Shown here piece by piece: positions 43,674 to 52,141 of a stretch of DNA of 64,000 bases. The position numbers and the translations under genes were made by a program. The notes under the pieces are model-generated. The model worked only from the letters and a program-made list of their open reading frames with translations, was not told where the DNA came from and did not search any database. Within the stretch, counting starts at the first letter, position 1; the number at the start of each line of letters is the position of its first letter. Origin of the DNA: Chitinophaga polysaccharea (GTDB taxonomy: Bacteria > Bacteroidota > Bacteroidia > Chitinophagales > Chitinophagaceae); the NCBI RefSeq assembly GCF_902150045.1, contig NZ_CABFVU010000004.1, positions 248,001 to 312,000 of the forward strand, read 5' to 3'.

Positions 43674-43913
43674 ATGTTATGGACTTTACTCATTGGCGGC
43701 ATTGCAGGTTGGCTTGCCGGTAAATTAATGCGTGGCGATGGATTTGGAGTGCTGATAGATATACTGGTAGGTGTTGTTGGTGGCTGGCTGGGCGGCTGGT
43801 TATTCGGCAGGCTGGGCATCCATATGGGAAACGGCTTTATTGGTTCCCTTATAGTAGCATTGGTAGGATCAGTGATCCTTATCTGGCTGGTGCGGCTTGT
43901 AAAAGGGAAATAA
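43674..43913 (+). CDS. GlsB/YeaQ/YmgE family membrane protein
   Basis: A 79-residue protein with three hydrophobic helices and the family's glycine pattern (IGGIAGWLAGKLMRGDGFGVLIDILVGVVGGWLGGWLF, then GFIGSLIVALVGSVILIWL). This family is known as transglycosylase-associated or general stress membrane proteins; its mechanism is unknown. It stands alone between the SusD terminator and a convergent pseudogene. Confidence 0.9.
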   Translation: MLWTLLIGGIAGWLAGKLMRGDGFGVLIDILVGVVGGWLGGWLFGRLGIHMGNGFIGSLIVALVGSVILIWLVRLVKGK

Positions 43914-43926
43914 CCGCCTTCCGGAG

Positions 43927-44339
43927 TTAATTCCCGTTCGTGTTATCAATGCGTTTCCATTCTGCATCTTTGCCGGAACCGTTATAAGTAACCAGTAGCA
44001 TACTCCGTTTGCCTGCTTCAGTAATTCAAATCTTACAGGAGTTTCTTTTGTATAAAAATAATTCTCTCTCAGTGCATATAACCTGACATCAGGAAGACCA
44101 GCTTTGGTACAGCGTACATACAAATCACTTCCTTTCATGGTAAATGTCATCTGCCATTCCTCATTATGTTTATAGGTGCCGGCATATTGCCTGAGCACCT
44201 TTTCAGGTAGCTGAATATCTTCCTGTAACGGCTTATCCATAGCAAGCCTAGCTATATCATTCGCAGCCATCACCCATTCACGGTCGGTCTTATAGCACCC
44301 AGGCATACCAAAGAGGTCTTCGGTATGTTGTAAGCTCAA
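43927..44339 (-). pseudogene. C-terminal remnant of a serine hydrolase (DUF3471 domain), frameshifted
   Basis: The minus-strand frame shows the linker NDIARLAMDKP and a DUF3471 domain (LPEKVLRQYAGTYKHNEEWQMTFTMKGSDLYVR to FFYTKETPVRFELLK), the usual tail of beta-lactamase-like serine hydrolases. Near 44003 the frame shifts: the domain's true ending (MLLVTYNGSGKDAEWKRID, then stop at 43927-43929) is in another frame, while the first frame runs on to 43869. The catalytic domain with SxxK is absent. Both the loss of the 5' part and the shift mark it as dead. Confidence 0.7.
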
Positions 44340-44423
44340 AATTCCTGCGCAGCAGTAACCTGTTAGTTAGCGGTGCTTTTTAGTTATTAAATAATGAGTT
44401 ACTTTTCACCTGAAATAAGATTT

Positions 44424-45446
44424 ATGAAGAAGATAGGATTTTTATCGTTTGGGCACTGGTCTAACCATCCTGCCTATAAAACCCGTACGGCAGGTGATAC
44501 TTTGCTGCAGTCTATTGACCTGGCTGTTGCTGCCGAAGAAATCGGTTTAGACGGCGCCTATTTCCGCGTACATCATTTTGCAGCTCAGCTGGCGTCGCCA
44601 TTTCCTTTGCTTTCAGCAATAGGCGCCAAAACAAACAAAATAGAGATAGGAACGGGGGTAATTGATATGCGGTATGAAAATCCCCTGTATATGGTGGAAG
44701 ATGCCGGGGCTGCCGACCTGATCTCGGAGGGGCGGTTACAATTGGGGATCAGCAGGGGCTCGCCGGAACAGGTAATTGACGGATGGCGGTATTTTGGATA
44801 TGAACCGGCCGAAGGAGAAACAGACGCAGATATGGGGCGCCGTAAAGCATTGGAATTCCTGGATAAGCTAAAAGGTATAGGGTTTGCACAGCCTAACCCG
44901 TACCCGATGTTCCCGAATCCACCGGGTTTGCTGCGACTGGAACCGCATTCGGAAGGATTGAGGGAACGTATCTGGTGGGGAGCCGCCTCCAATGCAACTG
45001 CCGTTTGGGCTGCCGAAAATGGAATGTACCTTCAGAGCTCTACCCTGAAGCAGGATGAAAGTGGTAAGCCTTTCCACGTACAGCAGGCCGAACAGATCAG
45101 GTTGTACAAAGAAGCGTGGAAGAAGGCGGGGCATCAGCGGGAACCAAGGGTTTCTGTGAGCCGGTCTATTTTCGCATTGGTAACCGACCAGGATCGCTAT
45201 TTCTTCGGACAGGAATCCGACCGGACCGATAAGATCGGGGTGATAGAACCGGGTAAGCGTGCCATTTTCGGGAGAAGCTATGCTGCGGAACCGGACCAGC
45301 TTATAAAGGAATTAGCCCAGGATGAAGCCATCCAGGAAGCAGATACAATACTTCTGACAATACCCAATACCTTAGGCGTTGATTACAATGTGCATGTGCT
45401 CTCCTCTATTTTAGAGCATGTGGCGCCGGGGTTGGGATGGCGTTAA
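44424..45446 (+). CDS. LLM class flavin-dependent oxidoreductase (luciferase-like)
   Basis: A 340-residue TIM-barrel protein: MKKIGFLSFGHW opening, RVHHFAAQLASPFPLLSAIGAKTNKIEIGTGVIDMRYENPLYMVEDAGAADLISEGRLQLGISRGSP, and a C-terminal ITIP-type ending. It is similar to bacterial luciferase-like monooxygenases that use reduced FMN. The physiological substrate is unknown. ATG 44424 fits the family start; ATG 44394 would add ten residues. Convergent with the esterase gene through a shared terminator. Confidence 0.88.
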   Translation: MKKIGFLSFGHWSNHPAYKTRTAGDTLLQSIDLAVAAEEIGLDGAYFRVHHFAAQLASPFPLLSAIGAKTNKIEIGTGVIDMRYENPLYMVEDAGAADLISEGRLQLGISRGSPEQVIDGWRYFGYEPAEGETDADMGRRKALEFLDKLKGIGFAQPNPYPMFPNPPGLLRLEPHSEGLRERIWWGAASNATAVWAAENGMYLQSSTLKQDESGKPFHVQQAEQIRLYKEAWKKAGHQREPRVSVSRSIFALVTDQDRYFFGQESDRTDKIGVIEPGKRAIFGRSYAAEPDQLIKELAQDEAIQEADTILLTIPNTLGVDYNVHVLSSILEHVAPGLGWR

Positions 45447-45447
45447 G

Positions 45448-45494
45448 ACCAGGTACAGGTTACTGCCTGTTCATGGCAGTAACTTGTACCTGGT
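45448..45494. terminator. Bidirectional terminator between convergent genes
   Basis: A 20-bp stem (45448-45467 against 45475-45494, one G-T wobble) with a 7-nt loop lies directly after the luciferase-like stop. It overlaps the last codons of the minus-strand esterase, whose stop codon falls in the loop. Confidence 0.75.
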
Positions 45495-46370
45495 ATACGC
45501 TGCTATGGCTGTAATAGCTTCTTTGCCCTGATCTATTACGCCTCCCATTTGTACGAACCCATGTATCATTTTCGGGTAAAGTTTTTCCGTTACCTGCACA
45601 TTCGCGTGGCGAAGTTTTTCGGCATAGGCCATCCCTTCGTCACGCAGCGGGTCGTACTCTGCGGTGATAATAAAAGTATCAGGCATGCCTGATAAATCAT
45701 CGTTGAATATAGGCGCCGCTTTGATCCTGTCTTCCGTATAATATTCCCATAACTCAATCCCTTTCTCTAAAGTTAAAACAGGGCCTTCTGCAAATGCGCG
45801 CCAGGAGGGAGTATCAAGCGTGCAGCCGGTAAGGGGATAGATAAGTATCTGGCATGCCAGGTTCTTTAACTTACCTGCTACAGTAGTAGCCAGTGTACCT
45901 CCCGCACTGTCTCCTGCCACCGCTATATAACGGCTGTCTATATCTAATTCTGCTGCATGTTGCATGATCCATTGCGTAGCATCAATACAATCATTCAACC
46001 CATGGGGAAATGGGTATTCAGGAGCAAGCCGGTAATCAACCGAAATAACCACCACTCCTGATAAATTAGCAAGTTGCCGCAAGGGGCGGTCGTGCGAATC
46101 AAGACTGCCTTTGAAGAAACCTCCGCCATGAAAAAAGACCAATGCGGGTAATCCTTTTTTATCATCCGGCCGGTAGATCCTGATATTAATTGCCCGGCCG
46201 GTAAGCGCAATGGTTTTGTTTTCAACTGCAAACACTGCTTCCTCTTCCCCGGCAAGCGGCGCCAGCTCTTCATAGAGTGCTCTTGAAGCCAGCAGCTTGT
46301 TTTCGATGTGGGTAACATTAACAGACTTAACATAAGTCAGAACTTCCTGTACCTGTGGTAATATTTCCAT
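45471..46370 (-). CDS. Alpha/beta hydrolase, hormone-sensitive-lipase (esterase) family
   Basis: A 299-residue protein with the oxyanion-hole motif HGGG at 81-84 and nucleophile motif GDSAGG at 153-158 (Ser155); the acid is in AEYDPLRDEG and the catalytic His in MIHGF near the end. The family hydrolyses short acyl esters. ATG 46370 is preferred over the TTG 21 bp upstream. It is divergent from a LysR regulator with a 20-bp perfect palindrome between, so the regulator probably controls it. Confidence 0.9.
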   Translation of the reverse strand: MEILPQVQEVLTYVKSVNVTHIENKLLASRALYEELAPLAGEEEAVFAVENKTIALTGRAINIRIYRPDDKKGLPALVFFHGGGFFKGSLDSHDRPLRQLANLSGVVVISVDYRLAPEYPFPHGLNDCIDATQWIMQHAAELDIDSRYIAVAGDSAGGTLATTVAGKLKNLACQILIYPLTGCTLDTPSWRAFAEGPVLTLEKGIELWEYYTEDRIKAAPIFNDDLSGMPDTFIITAEYDPLRDEGMAYAEKLRHANVQVTEKLYPKMIHGFVQMGGVIDQGKEAITAIAAYTRYKLLP

Positions 46371-46427
46371 TTTATTATCTTTTGAAAACAAATTTCCACA
46401 GAAGTGCGATATAAGTAAAATAGCTTA

Positions 46428-46447
46428 TTTTATGAGCGCTCATAAAA
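46428..46447. promoter_or_regulatory. 20-bp perfect palindrome, likely LysR operator
   Basis: TTTTATGAGC followed by its exact complement, in the 96-bp gap between esterase and LysR genes. The position 19 bp before the LysR start suits repression of the regulator and control of the esterase. Confidence 0.6.
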
Positions 46448-46466
46448 ATAATTATAACTTTATCAC

Positions 46467-47336
46467 ATGGTTAATCTGGAATGGTACAGAACATTTAAAG
46501 CCGTTTATCAGACAGGATCGCTAACAGCTGCATCAAAGATCCTGTTTATATCACAGCCTAATGTGAGTCAGCATCTTTCTTTACTGGAAGCCCATGTAGG
46601 AAAGCCGTTATTTGAACGGAAACCAAAGCTGTTGCCTACCGATTATGGTAAATTGTTTTATACACAGGTAGTGGAGCCATTGGAGAAACTGGAGAAAGTG
46701 GAGTCGGGTTTCAATGCGGCCGGTTTAAAGAAGCAGCCTTCCCTTGTGCGGCTGGGCGTTGTACAGGAATATTTCCAGGCGGTGTTAGCTGAAAGAATAA
46801 GCACTGTTGATGCCAGCCTTGTTTTGTCTTTCGGACGCACCAAAGAGTTGCTGGGAAAGTTGCACAGAGGTGCGCTGGATTTCGTGGTAGCTACGAAGCT
46901 GGCCGATTACAGGCACCTTGTTTTTGAGCCTGTCCGCCAGGAACATTTTATTATCGCAGGCAGTAAAACAATTGACACTACGGAGTTTGATAATTTCGTT
47001 AAGAAGGAAAACTGGGAAAGCGCCGAAGCCTGGTTGTTATCGCAACCCTGGTTTGCCTATACCACAGATCTTGCTATTATACGCAGGTTCTGGAAAACGA
47101 ACTTCTTCAAACGCCCGGTTATGAAACCATACTGCGTGATACCAGACATGAGCCTTATTGTGAAATCACTTAAGCACAGCAATGCTTTAACAATAGCAGC
47201 AGATTACCTGGTAAGCGATGACGTAAAGATCATCTGGCGTGGCAGGGTAGCCACTGAGAACACGTTGTACCTGGCTTATGATGAAACGAAGATGACATCA
47301 GAGCAGGTAGGATTAATGAAGCGGTTTTGTCAGTAG
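46467..47336 (+). CDS. LysR family transcriptional regulator
   Basis: A 289-residue protein: N-terminal winged helix (YRTFKAVYQTGSLTAASKILFISQPNVSQHLSLLEAHVGKPLFERKPK, residues 5-52) and a type 2 periplasmic-binding-like effector domain. The cytoplasmic regulator probably acts on the divergent esterase gene. Its last bases overlap the end of the convergent TonB receptor gene by 7 bp. Confidence 0.92.
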   Translation: MVNLEWYRTFKAVYQTGSLTAASKILFISQPNVSQHLSLLEAHVGKPLFERKPKLLPTDYGKLFYTQVVEPLEKLEKVESGFNAAGLKKQPSLVRLGVVQEYFQAVLAERISTVDASLVLSFGRTKELLGKLHRGALDFVVATKLADYRHLVFEPVRQEHFIIAGSKTIDTTEFDNFVKKENWESAEAWLLSQPWFAYTTDLAIIRRFWKTNFFKRPVMKPYCVIPDMSLIVKSLKHSNALTIAADYLVSDDVKIIWRGRVATENTLYLAYDETKMTSEQVGLMKRFCQ

Positions 47337-49480
47337 GCTGATTTCTCCCTTACGCCAAACCGGTAGCTCAGGCCTCCCATAAACACCCGGCCAGGTTGGG
47401 CTGGCATCAGGTAGTCGGTATAATTGCCGATGTTATCTACGGAAAATTTAAGCAGTAATTTTTCTTTTAACAGGGATTTTTGAACTGAGAGATATAATAG
47501 TGTATATCCTTTTACAAAGATGTCGTAGTTATCGATGTATCTGTTATTATCGATATCCAGGAAACCGTATTTGCTGCGATAGCTGGCACGCATGGAAGTA
47601 TGCAGGGCCCAGGGGCGGAAAGTGTAATATACCTGCAAGGTAGCCATATGCCTGCTCCTGTTGGGGAGGCCAAAGTAATCGCCGGAAGTTGCAGTACGGA
47701 TGCCATGATCAGAGCGCACCTTGCCGTAAGCGCCTGTGCCGTTACGGATGCTGTCTTCCACATCACGGCTTTTAGCCACCAGGTACTGGTAACCACCGGT
47801 TACCTTTAATCCCGGCAGCGGACTTAGTTCCAGCGATGCTTCCAGGCCTGTGGTGTAGGCTTTACCAAGATTGAGATAAGAGAACAGCTGCTGCCCGTTC
47901 CGCATTATGCCCACCTGTTCTGTATTGATGAGATGACGGATGTTGTTGTAAAAACCATTCACAGAAAACGTATAGCCTTCACTGATAGTGAACCGGTTGC
48001 CCAGGTTCCAGGATACAGATGTTTCTGCTTCCAGCGCTTTCACAGAAGCGGCATTGCTCCATACGGATTGTACCAGGCCTGCTTTCTTCAGATCTTCTGC
48101 AGCGGTATTGAAAATATTGGCGCCTACCACGGTGTATCCTTGTGTGATATTGGTGAACACCTGGTATGACTGTGCATAGGTGGGCGCTTTGAATCCCTGG
48201 CCTACAGAGCCTTTTATCTGCCACCATTTGAATGGTGAATATTCCACGCCGGCGGTGGGATTCAGCTTACCGCCATAGAGACTGTTGCCGTCGTAGCGCA
48301 GGCCGGCTATCAGTGCGTATTTCCGGTTGGAATTAAAGTTGGCCTGCATGTACCCGAAATAGTTCTGCTGATCCGGAGTGCCGGTTACCGTACTGTTGTT
48401 CATATGCAGCAGTTCCCCGCCAATGCCGCCGGTTATACTCAGGCGGCCATCATACCACAACCTGCTGCCCTGTACTTCCAGGCGCTGGATCTGTTGGGAA
48501 AACCTGTTTTCCTGGAGCAGCTTCCCGGTTTCTATGATCTGCACATCCTGGTTGGTGCCATAATGGGTAAAATAATACCGCGTAAGCAACCGCGTATATT
48601 CGTTCAGGTTAGTGCGTAAAGACAACGCCGCGTTTATATCTGTTTCATCCAGTTGATCACGGAAAGGTTGCGTGCCATAGGAGCGCGTCATGATGGAATG
48701 GCGGTTGGCCGCTCTTGCACTCAGCTGCAGGGTGTTATGGGTATTCAATTGCCAGGAGGCACGGGTTTGCCCGCTGAAGCTATGATAGGGTGGCGCCGTT
48801 TGCCCATCTTTCAGGTATTCCGTATTCACATTAAATCCATCCGTCCGGTAGTAATCAGCTGCCAGGTGAACAGATCCTTTTTTTTGTGCGAAAGGGGTTT
48901 CCGCAGCCGCGCTGATATCTGTGGTGTTATAAGTGCCATACAGGGCCGACAGAGAGGCTTCCGGCTTGTGCACATGCTGCCGGGTAATGATGTTGATCAC
49001 ACCGCCCAATGCTTCGCTGCCGTAAAGACTGCTGGAAGCGCCTTTTATAATTTCTATGCGTTCAATGTGCTGCACGCTGATACGGCTGATGTCGAAGTTT
49101 TCGTTGAAACGCCCTGAGAGTGGTAAGCCATTGAGCAGTACCAGCACATAGGCAGAGCTGAAGCCCTGCATCTGGATACCAATGCTCCTGTTACCAGCCC
49201 CGAGGTCGCTTACAATGGCCATCCCGGCCTGTTCACGCAGCACTTCATCCAGGCGCCGGCTACCCATCCGCTGGATGGTTTTGCTGTCTATAACGAGGGT
49301 AGGGGCCGCAATTTTTTTTATGTCAATAAGATCATCCGTTTTTTTATAGTAGTGGGAGTGTACATCAACGCCATTCAACTGCTGCACCTTTTGTAAACCT
49401 GTTGTGTCGCCAGCGGGAGTGGCAGCATAAGTATTTCCTGTGAGCAACAGGAAGGCGGGAAGAATGAATCTGGTACACAT
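47330..49480 (-). CDS. TonB-dependent outer-membrane receptor (probable heme/iron uptake)
   Basis: A 716-residue protein with signal peptide (TGNTYAATPA), a plug domain (VIDSKTIQRMGSRRLDEVLREQAGMAIVSD, LNGLPLSGRF, ISRISVQHIERIEIIKGASSSLYGSEALGGVINIITR) and a beta-barrel ending in a terminal aromatic strand (YRFGVREKSAY). The start at 49480 gives a proper signal; the TTG upstream does not. It lacks the extra N-terminal domain of SusC. HmuY-like lipoproteins, an IsdG-like monooxygenase and a PchR-like regulator nearby point to heme or siderophore import; the heme-receptor His motifs could not be confirmed by eye. Confidence 0.88.
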   Translation of the reverse strand: MCTRFILPAFLLLTGNTYAATPAGDTTGLQKVQQLNGVDVHSHYYKKTDDLIDIKKIAAPTLVIDSKTIQRMGSRRLDEVLREQAGMAIVSDLGAGNRSIGIQMQGFSSAYVLVLLNGLPLSGRFNENFDISRISVQHIERIEIIKGASSSLYGSEALGGVINIITRQHVHKPEASLSALYGTYNTTDISAAAETPFAQKKGSVHLAADYYRTDGFNVNTEYLKDGQTAPPYHSFSGQTRASWQLNTHNTLQLSARAANRHSIMTRSYGTQPFRDQLDETDINAALSLRTNLNEYTRLLTRYYFTHYGTNQDVQIIETGKLLQENRFSQQIQRLEVQGSRLWYDGRLSITGGIGGELLHMNNSTVTGTPDQQNYFGYMQANFNSNRKYALIAGLRYDGNSLYGGKLNPTAGVEYSPFKWWQIKGSVGQGFKAPTYAQSYQVFTNITQGYTVVGANIFNTAAEDLKKAGLVQSVWSNAASVKALEAETSVSWNLGNRFTISEGYTFSVNGFYNNIRHLINTEQVGIMRNGQQLFSYLNLGKAYTTGLEASLELSPLPGLKVTGGYQYLVAKSRDVEDSIRNGTGAYGKVRSDHGIRTATSGDYFGLPNRSRHMATLQVYYTFRPWALHTSMRASYRSKYGFLDIDNNRYIDNYDIFVKGYTLLYLSVQKSLLKEKLLLKFSVDNIGNYTDYLMPAQPGRVFMGGLSYRFGVREKSAY

Positions 49481-49624
49481 TTGTTCTCTGGCGCTTTTAA
49501 GATCACGCAAGATGCAGTATTCTCTCCTCCACAGATGGAGAAAGTATTACCCGTTACGGAAAGCGCCCGAAGGGCGCGGCCATCCCTGGAAGGAAAAAAA
49601 GTTACCACAAACGGAAAAAGAGAA

Positions 49625-49645
49625 TTGTCAAATATCGTATGACAA
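49625..49645. promoter_or_regulatory. Inverted repeat TTGTCA-N9-TGACAA in AraC/receptor gap
   Basis: It lies in the 216-bp divergent gap between the TonB receptor and the AraC-type gene, 52 bp from the regulator start. It is a candidate binding site for that regulator. A separate 6-bp stem GCGCCC-GAA-GGGCGC is at 49563-49577. Confidence 0.4.
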
Positions 49646-49696
49646 AGGGTCTTCCCGTATTCGTAAAAGAAGTTCCTCTTTGCGCAAATGCTTTGA

Positions 49697-50743
49697 ATGG
49701 CCAATGATTTAATATTGTCCTGTTCTTGTATTCTGAAATTAATAACAGCGCCATTGTCTGCACCAGCAAACACCCACAACAAATTATTCAATCCCTGCCC
49801 GTTCAACATCCTCGGTGAGGAAACGCTCAGGCAGCGGAAGCGTGCACTCAGCCAACACGGACATATTGGTACCATCCAGGAAATGTACAGCCCCGACGGT
49901 ATTACCCTGGGTTATTACAGCCTGAAATCCGAAAAAGGCGGAAGCGTAGTTTTCAGTAACCAGCAACCTTTTCTTCAACTGAGCTATACGCTCAGTGGCA
50001 GTAAAAGTTATCATATAAACAGTGGTAAAACGATGCTGGCCAGTATGGGCAGGCAACAGTACAATTATCTTTTCTTTCCTGAACAGGAAATCCAGCTCAG
50101 CTGGCAACCACAGGAGCAGTTGGAAATATTTGAGTTGGGTGTAAGCCCGGGGCTGTTACTCAATTTTATGCCGGAAGAGCATCCATTGTTTGATGTTTTC
50201 CAGAAAAGCGTACAGGATAATACGCCGGTACCGCTCAGTAAGAATAATTTCCCCTTACAGGCCAACATCAGCACCATTCTTTTCGATATGCTGAATTGCC
50301 CGCTGGAAGGACGTTATATGCAGTTGTTTATAAAAGCCAAAACCATTGAGCTGCTGGCTATACAACTCACGCATTATGAGCAGATGGCGGGTGTTTCAGC
50401 AAAAGATTCATCTCTCAGAAAATTAAAGAAAGAGGATATAGACAGGATGTACCTGGCAAGGGATATTATCACGAAGAATATTAACAGCCCATGTACACTG
50501 ATCGACCTTTCCCACCAGGTGGGCACAAATGACGCTTATCTTAAAAGCCATTTCAAACAGGTATTTGGTACTACCGTATACGGCTATCTGCAGAACATAA
50601 AAATGACGCATGCCAGGGAGCTGCTGGCGGAAGGAAAGAGTGTGTCGGAAGTGGCTTATCTCTCAGGATACAAGCATACAGCCCATTTCACCAGGGCGTT
50701 CAAAAAGCATTTCGGATTTTCACCGGGTATAATGAAAAGGTAA
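49697..50743 (+). CDS. AraC family regulator (PchR-like)
   Basis: A 348-residue protein with an N-terminal sensor half (HGHIGTIQEMYSPDGITLGYYSLKS, residues 52-76, matches PchR-type activators) and a C-terminal double HTH (about 245-348: LIDLSHQVGTNDAYLKSHFKQVFGTTVYGYLQ, then VSEVAYLSGYKHTAHFTRAFKKHFGFSP). PchR-type proteins respond to siderophores or iron status and activate uptake genes. It is divergent from the TonB receptor, its likely target. The first 40 residues are unlike the family, so the true start may be further in. Confidence 0.87.
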   Translation: MANDLILSCSCILKLITAPLSAPANTHNKLFNPCPFNILGEETLRQRKRALSQHGHIGTIQEMYSPDGITLGYYSLKSEKGGSVVFSNQQPFLQLSYTLSGSKSYHINSGKTMLASMGRQQYNYLFFPEQEIQLSWQPQEQLEIFELGVSPGLLLNFMPEEHPLFDVFQKSVQDNTPVPLSKNNFPLQANISTILFDMLNCPLEGRYMQLFIKAKTIELLAIQLTHYEQMAGVSAKDSSLRKLKKEDIDRMYLARDIITKNINSPCTLIDLSHQVGTNDAYLKSHFKQVFGTTVYGYLQNIKMTHARELLAEGKSVSEVAYLSGYKHTAHFTRAFKKHFGFSPGIMKR

Positions 50744-50769
50744 GTCGCACGGACTTACCTTTTCTTTTA
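50734..50769 (+). terminator. Terminator overlapping AraC stop codon
   Basis: A 13-bp perfect stem (50734-50746 against 50752-50764) with loop GCACG, followed by TTTTATT. The AraC TAA lies within the left arm. It also serves the convergent minus-strand monooxygenase unit. Confidence 0.82.
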
Positions 50770-50778
50770 TTGCCATAT

Positions 50779-50904
50779 TTACCTGGCAACCCAGTATATC
50801 AGGTACAGCCAGAAAAGGCCTTTCAGGAGAAAGAATATAAATCCCCAGAAGCCAAGGCGTTTCAGCCATTTGATCAGTTGTTGTTTTCTGGATGTTGTTT
50901 CCAT
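50779..50904 (-). CDS. 41-residue single-pass membrane peptide
   Basis: Reading from ATG at 50904 the product opens METTSRKQQLIKWLKRLG, followed by one hydrophobic helix (FWGFIFFLLKGLFWLYLIYWVA) and a stop. The positive N-terminus predicts N-in topology. Its ATG overlaps the monooxygenase stop codon (TAATG), a hallmark of translational coupling. I recall similar short WLKRLGFWGF peptides in Bacteroidota; function unknown. Confidence 0.68.
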   Translation of the reverse strand: METTSRKQQLIKWLKRLGFWGFIFFLLKGLFWLYLIYWVAR

Positions 50905-51233
50905 TATTCGCTGATTATCTGGTAGATCTTAAAATCGCTGCGCATCGGTGCGGGTTTTCCTTCCGCCTTTGCTTTTGCCAGGTCTTCAAAGCCGCGCTTA
51001 TGGCCCGTTATAAAGGCTTCTGATTTAGTCCAGTCTTTAAACGCCTGCTCATGTTCCCAGTAACTAACGATCAGGTAGTCATCTTCCGGTTTGGCAGGCC
51101 GTAATACATGCATGTTGATAAACCCTGGCATGGTGTCGATAGCATGCGCTCTTGAGGCAAACAGTTGCTCAAATCTTTCGGCATAATCGCTGTTACATTG
51201 TATGTAATTGATAGCCACAAAATGCTTGTTCAT
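50904..51233 (-). CDS. Antibiotic-biosynthesis-monooxygenase-fold protein, IsdG/HmoB-like
   Basis: A 109-residue ABM ferredoxin-like protein (NKHFVAINYIQCNSDYAERFEQLFASRAHAIDTMPGFINMHVLRP, SYWEHEQAFKDWTKSEAFITGHK). Members such as IsdG and HmoB degrade heme to release iron. Features kept include the W in SYW-HEQAF-DW and the AFITGHK His region. The start at 51233 is preferred over the longer TTG-type frame. The flanking HmuY-like genes support a heme role. Confidence 0.82.
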   Translation of the reverse strand: MNKHFVAINYIQCNSDYAERFEQLFASRAHAIDTMPGFINMHVLRPAKPEDDYLIVSYWEHEQAFKDWTKSEAFITGHKRGFEDLAKAKAEGKPAPMRSDFKIYQIISE

Positions 51234-51246
51234 AGTCAGTTTATTT

Positions 51247-51265
51247 TTTTGATACATCAAAAGTA
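51247..51265 (-). promoter_or_regulatory. -7 box overlapped by inverted repeat (candidate repressor site)
   Basis: On the minus strand TACTTTTG (51265-51258) fits TAnnTTTG and lies 24 bp before the monooxygenase ATG. It is covered by the inverted repeat TTTTGAT-AC-ATCAAAA (51247-51262). A protein bound there would block the promoter, as expected for an iron- or heme-responsive repressor. Confidence 0.5.
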
Positions 51266-51421
51266 ATATTGTCACGATTGTGTCATGCGCCTATTCGGGA
51301 ACATCATTTACCATATCGGGAAAATAACTGCCGTCGCGGTTTTTTCCTTTCGTGGTTGCTTTTTCTCCGGTCATGGTCACTGCTATTATTCACCTTTGCA
51401 TCATCAATTACCGCTATGCTG

Positions 51422-52117
51422 ATGAAGAATTTTTTGAGAAAGATGTTGGTGCCATTTACTGCTGTGTGGCTGATGGCTTCCTGTTCGGGCAAAGACAATG
51501 ATGCAGTACAACCGGCTGATGCCGCTGTTACCATACGCGATCTGCCTGCAGATACGGCCGCCTCTATGGGAGAAGGTGTAGATGGGAAAGAGAAGCGATC
51601 TTTTTATACAGTTACCTTCAGTTTCAAAAGCCAGCAAACGCATGTGATACGTAATGCAGCTGATTCAGCGAAGTATCTCCTGAATGCAGACTGGGACATT
51701 GCCTTCTCCAAAGAGTACAATTCTTTCGTGGTGATCAATAATGGTAAGATAGCCGGAACACCGGGGTATAAAGGGCCGGGAGCAGGCAACCTGGTAATCG
51801 TGGAGCAGCCATTTGATAATGTTACCACAGCGCCTTCTGATGAAGTGTTTCAACAACAGGGACTGGCGGGCGTTGGCTGGGATAATGGCAACGGCCTGGG
51901 ATGGTTCTTTTATTCACTGAATAATCATATATGCGTGCCCGTGAGAAACCGGACTTTCGTGCTGAAAACCGCAACAGGTGATTTTGCAAAACTAGAACTA
52001 TTAAATATCTATAAAGGTAATCCACCGGTAGTAACAGACCTGTTCTGGCCGGCGCCTTATCTTACCTTCCGCTATTTTGTACAAACAGACGGTAGCCGGA
52101 ACCTTAAAAACAGGTAA
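51422..52117 (+). CDS. HmuY family lipoprotein (copy 1)
   Basis: A 231-residue lipoprotein (lipobox MASC). ATG 51422 starts the signal; ATG 51416 just upstream is equivalent. The HmuY-like core is visible: LNADWDIAFSKEYNSFVVINNG, then GWFFYSLNNHICVPVRNRTFVLKT and LLNIYKGNPP...YLTFRYFVQTDGSRNL. HmuY proteins bind heme at the cell surface and hand it to a TonB receptor. First gene of a five-gene plus-strand run of lipoproteins. Confidence 0.85.
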   Translation: MKNFLRKMLVPFTAVWLMASCSGKDNDAVQPADAAVTIRDLPADTAASMGEGVDGKEKRSFYTVTFSFKSQQTHVIRNAADSAKYLLNADWDIAFSKEYNSFVVINNGKIAGTPGYKGPGAGNLVIVEQPFDNVTTAPSDEVFQQQGLAGVGWDNGNGLGWFFYSLNNHICVPVRNRTFVLKTATGDFAKLELLNIYKGNPPVVTDLFWPAPYLTFRYFVQTDGSRNLKNR

Positions 52118-52141
52118 ACACTTTCAGAAATTCCAATCATT

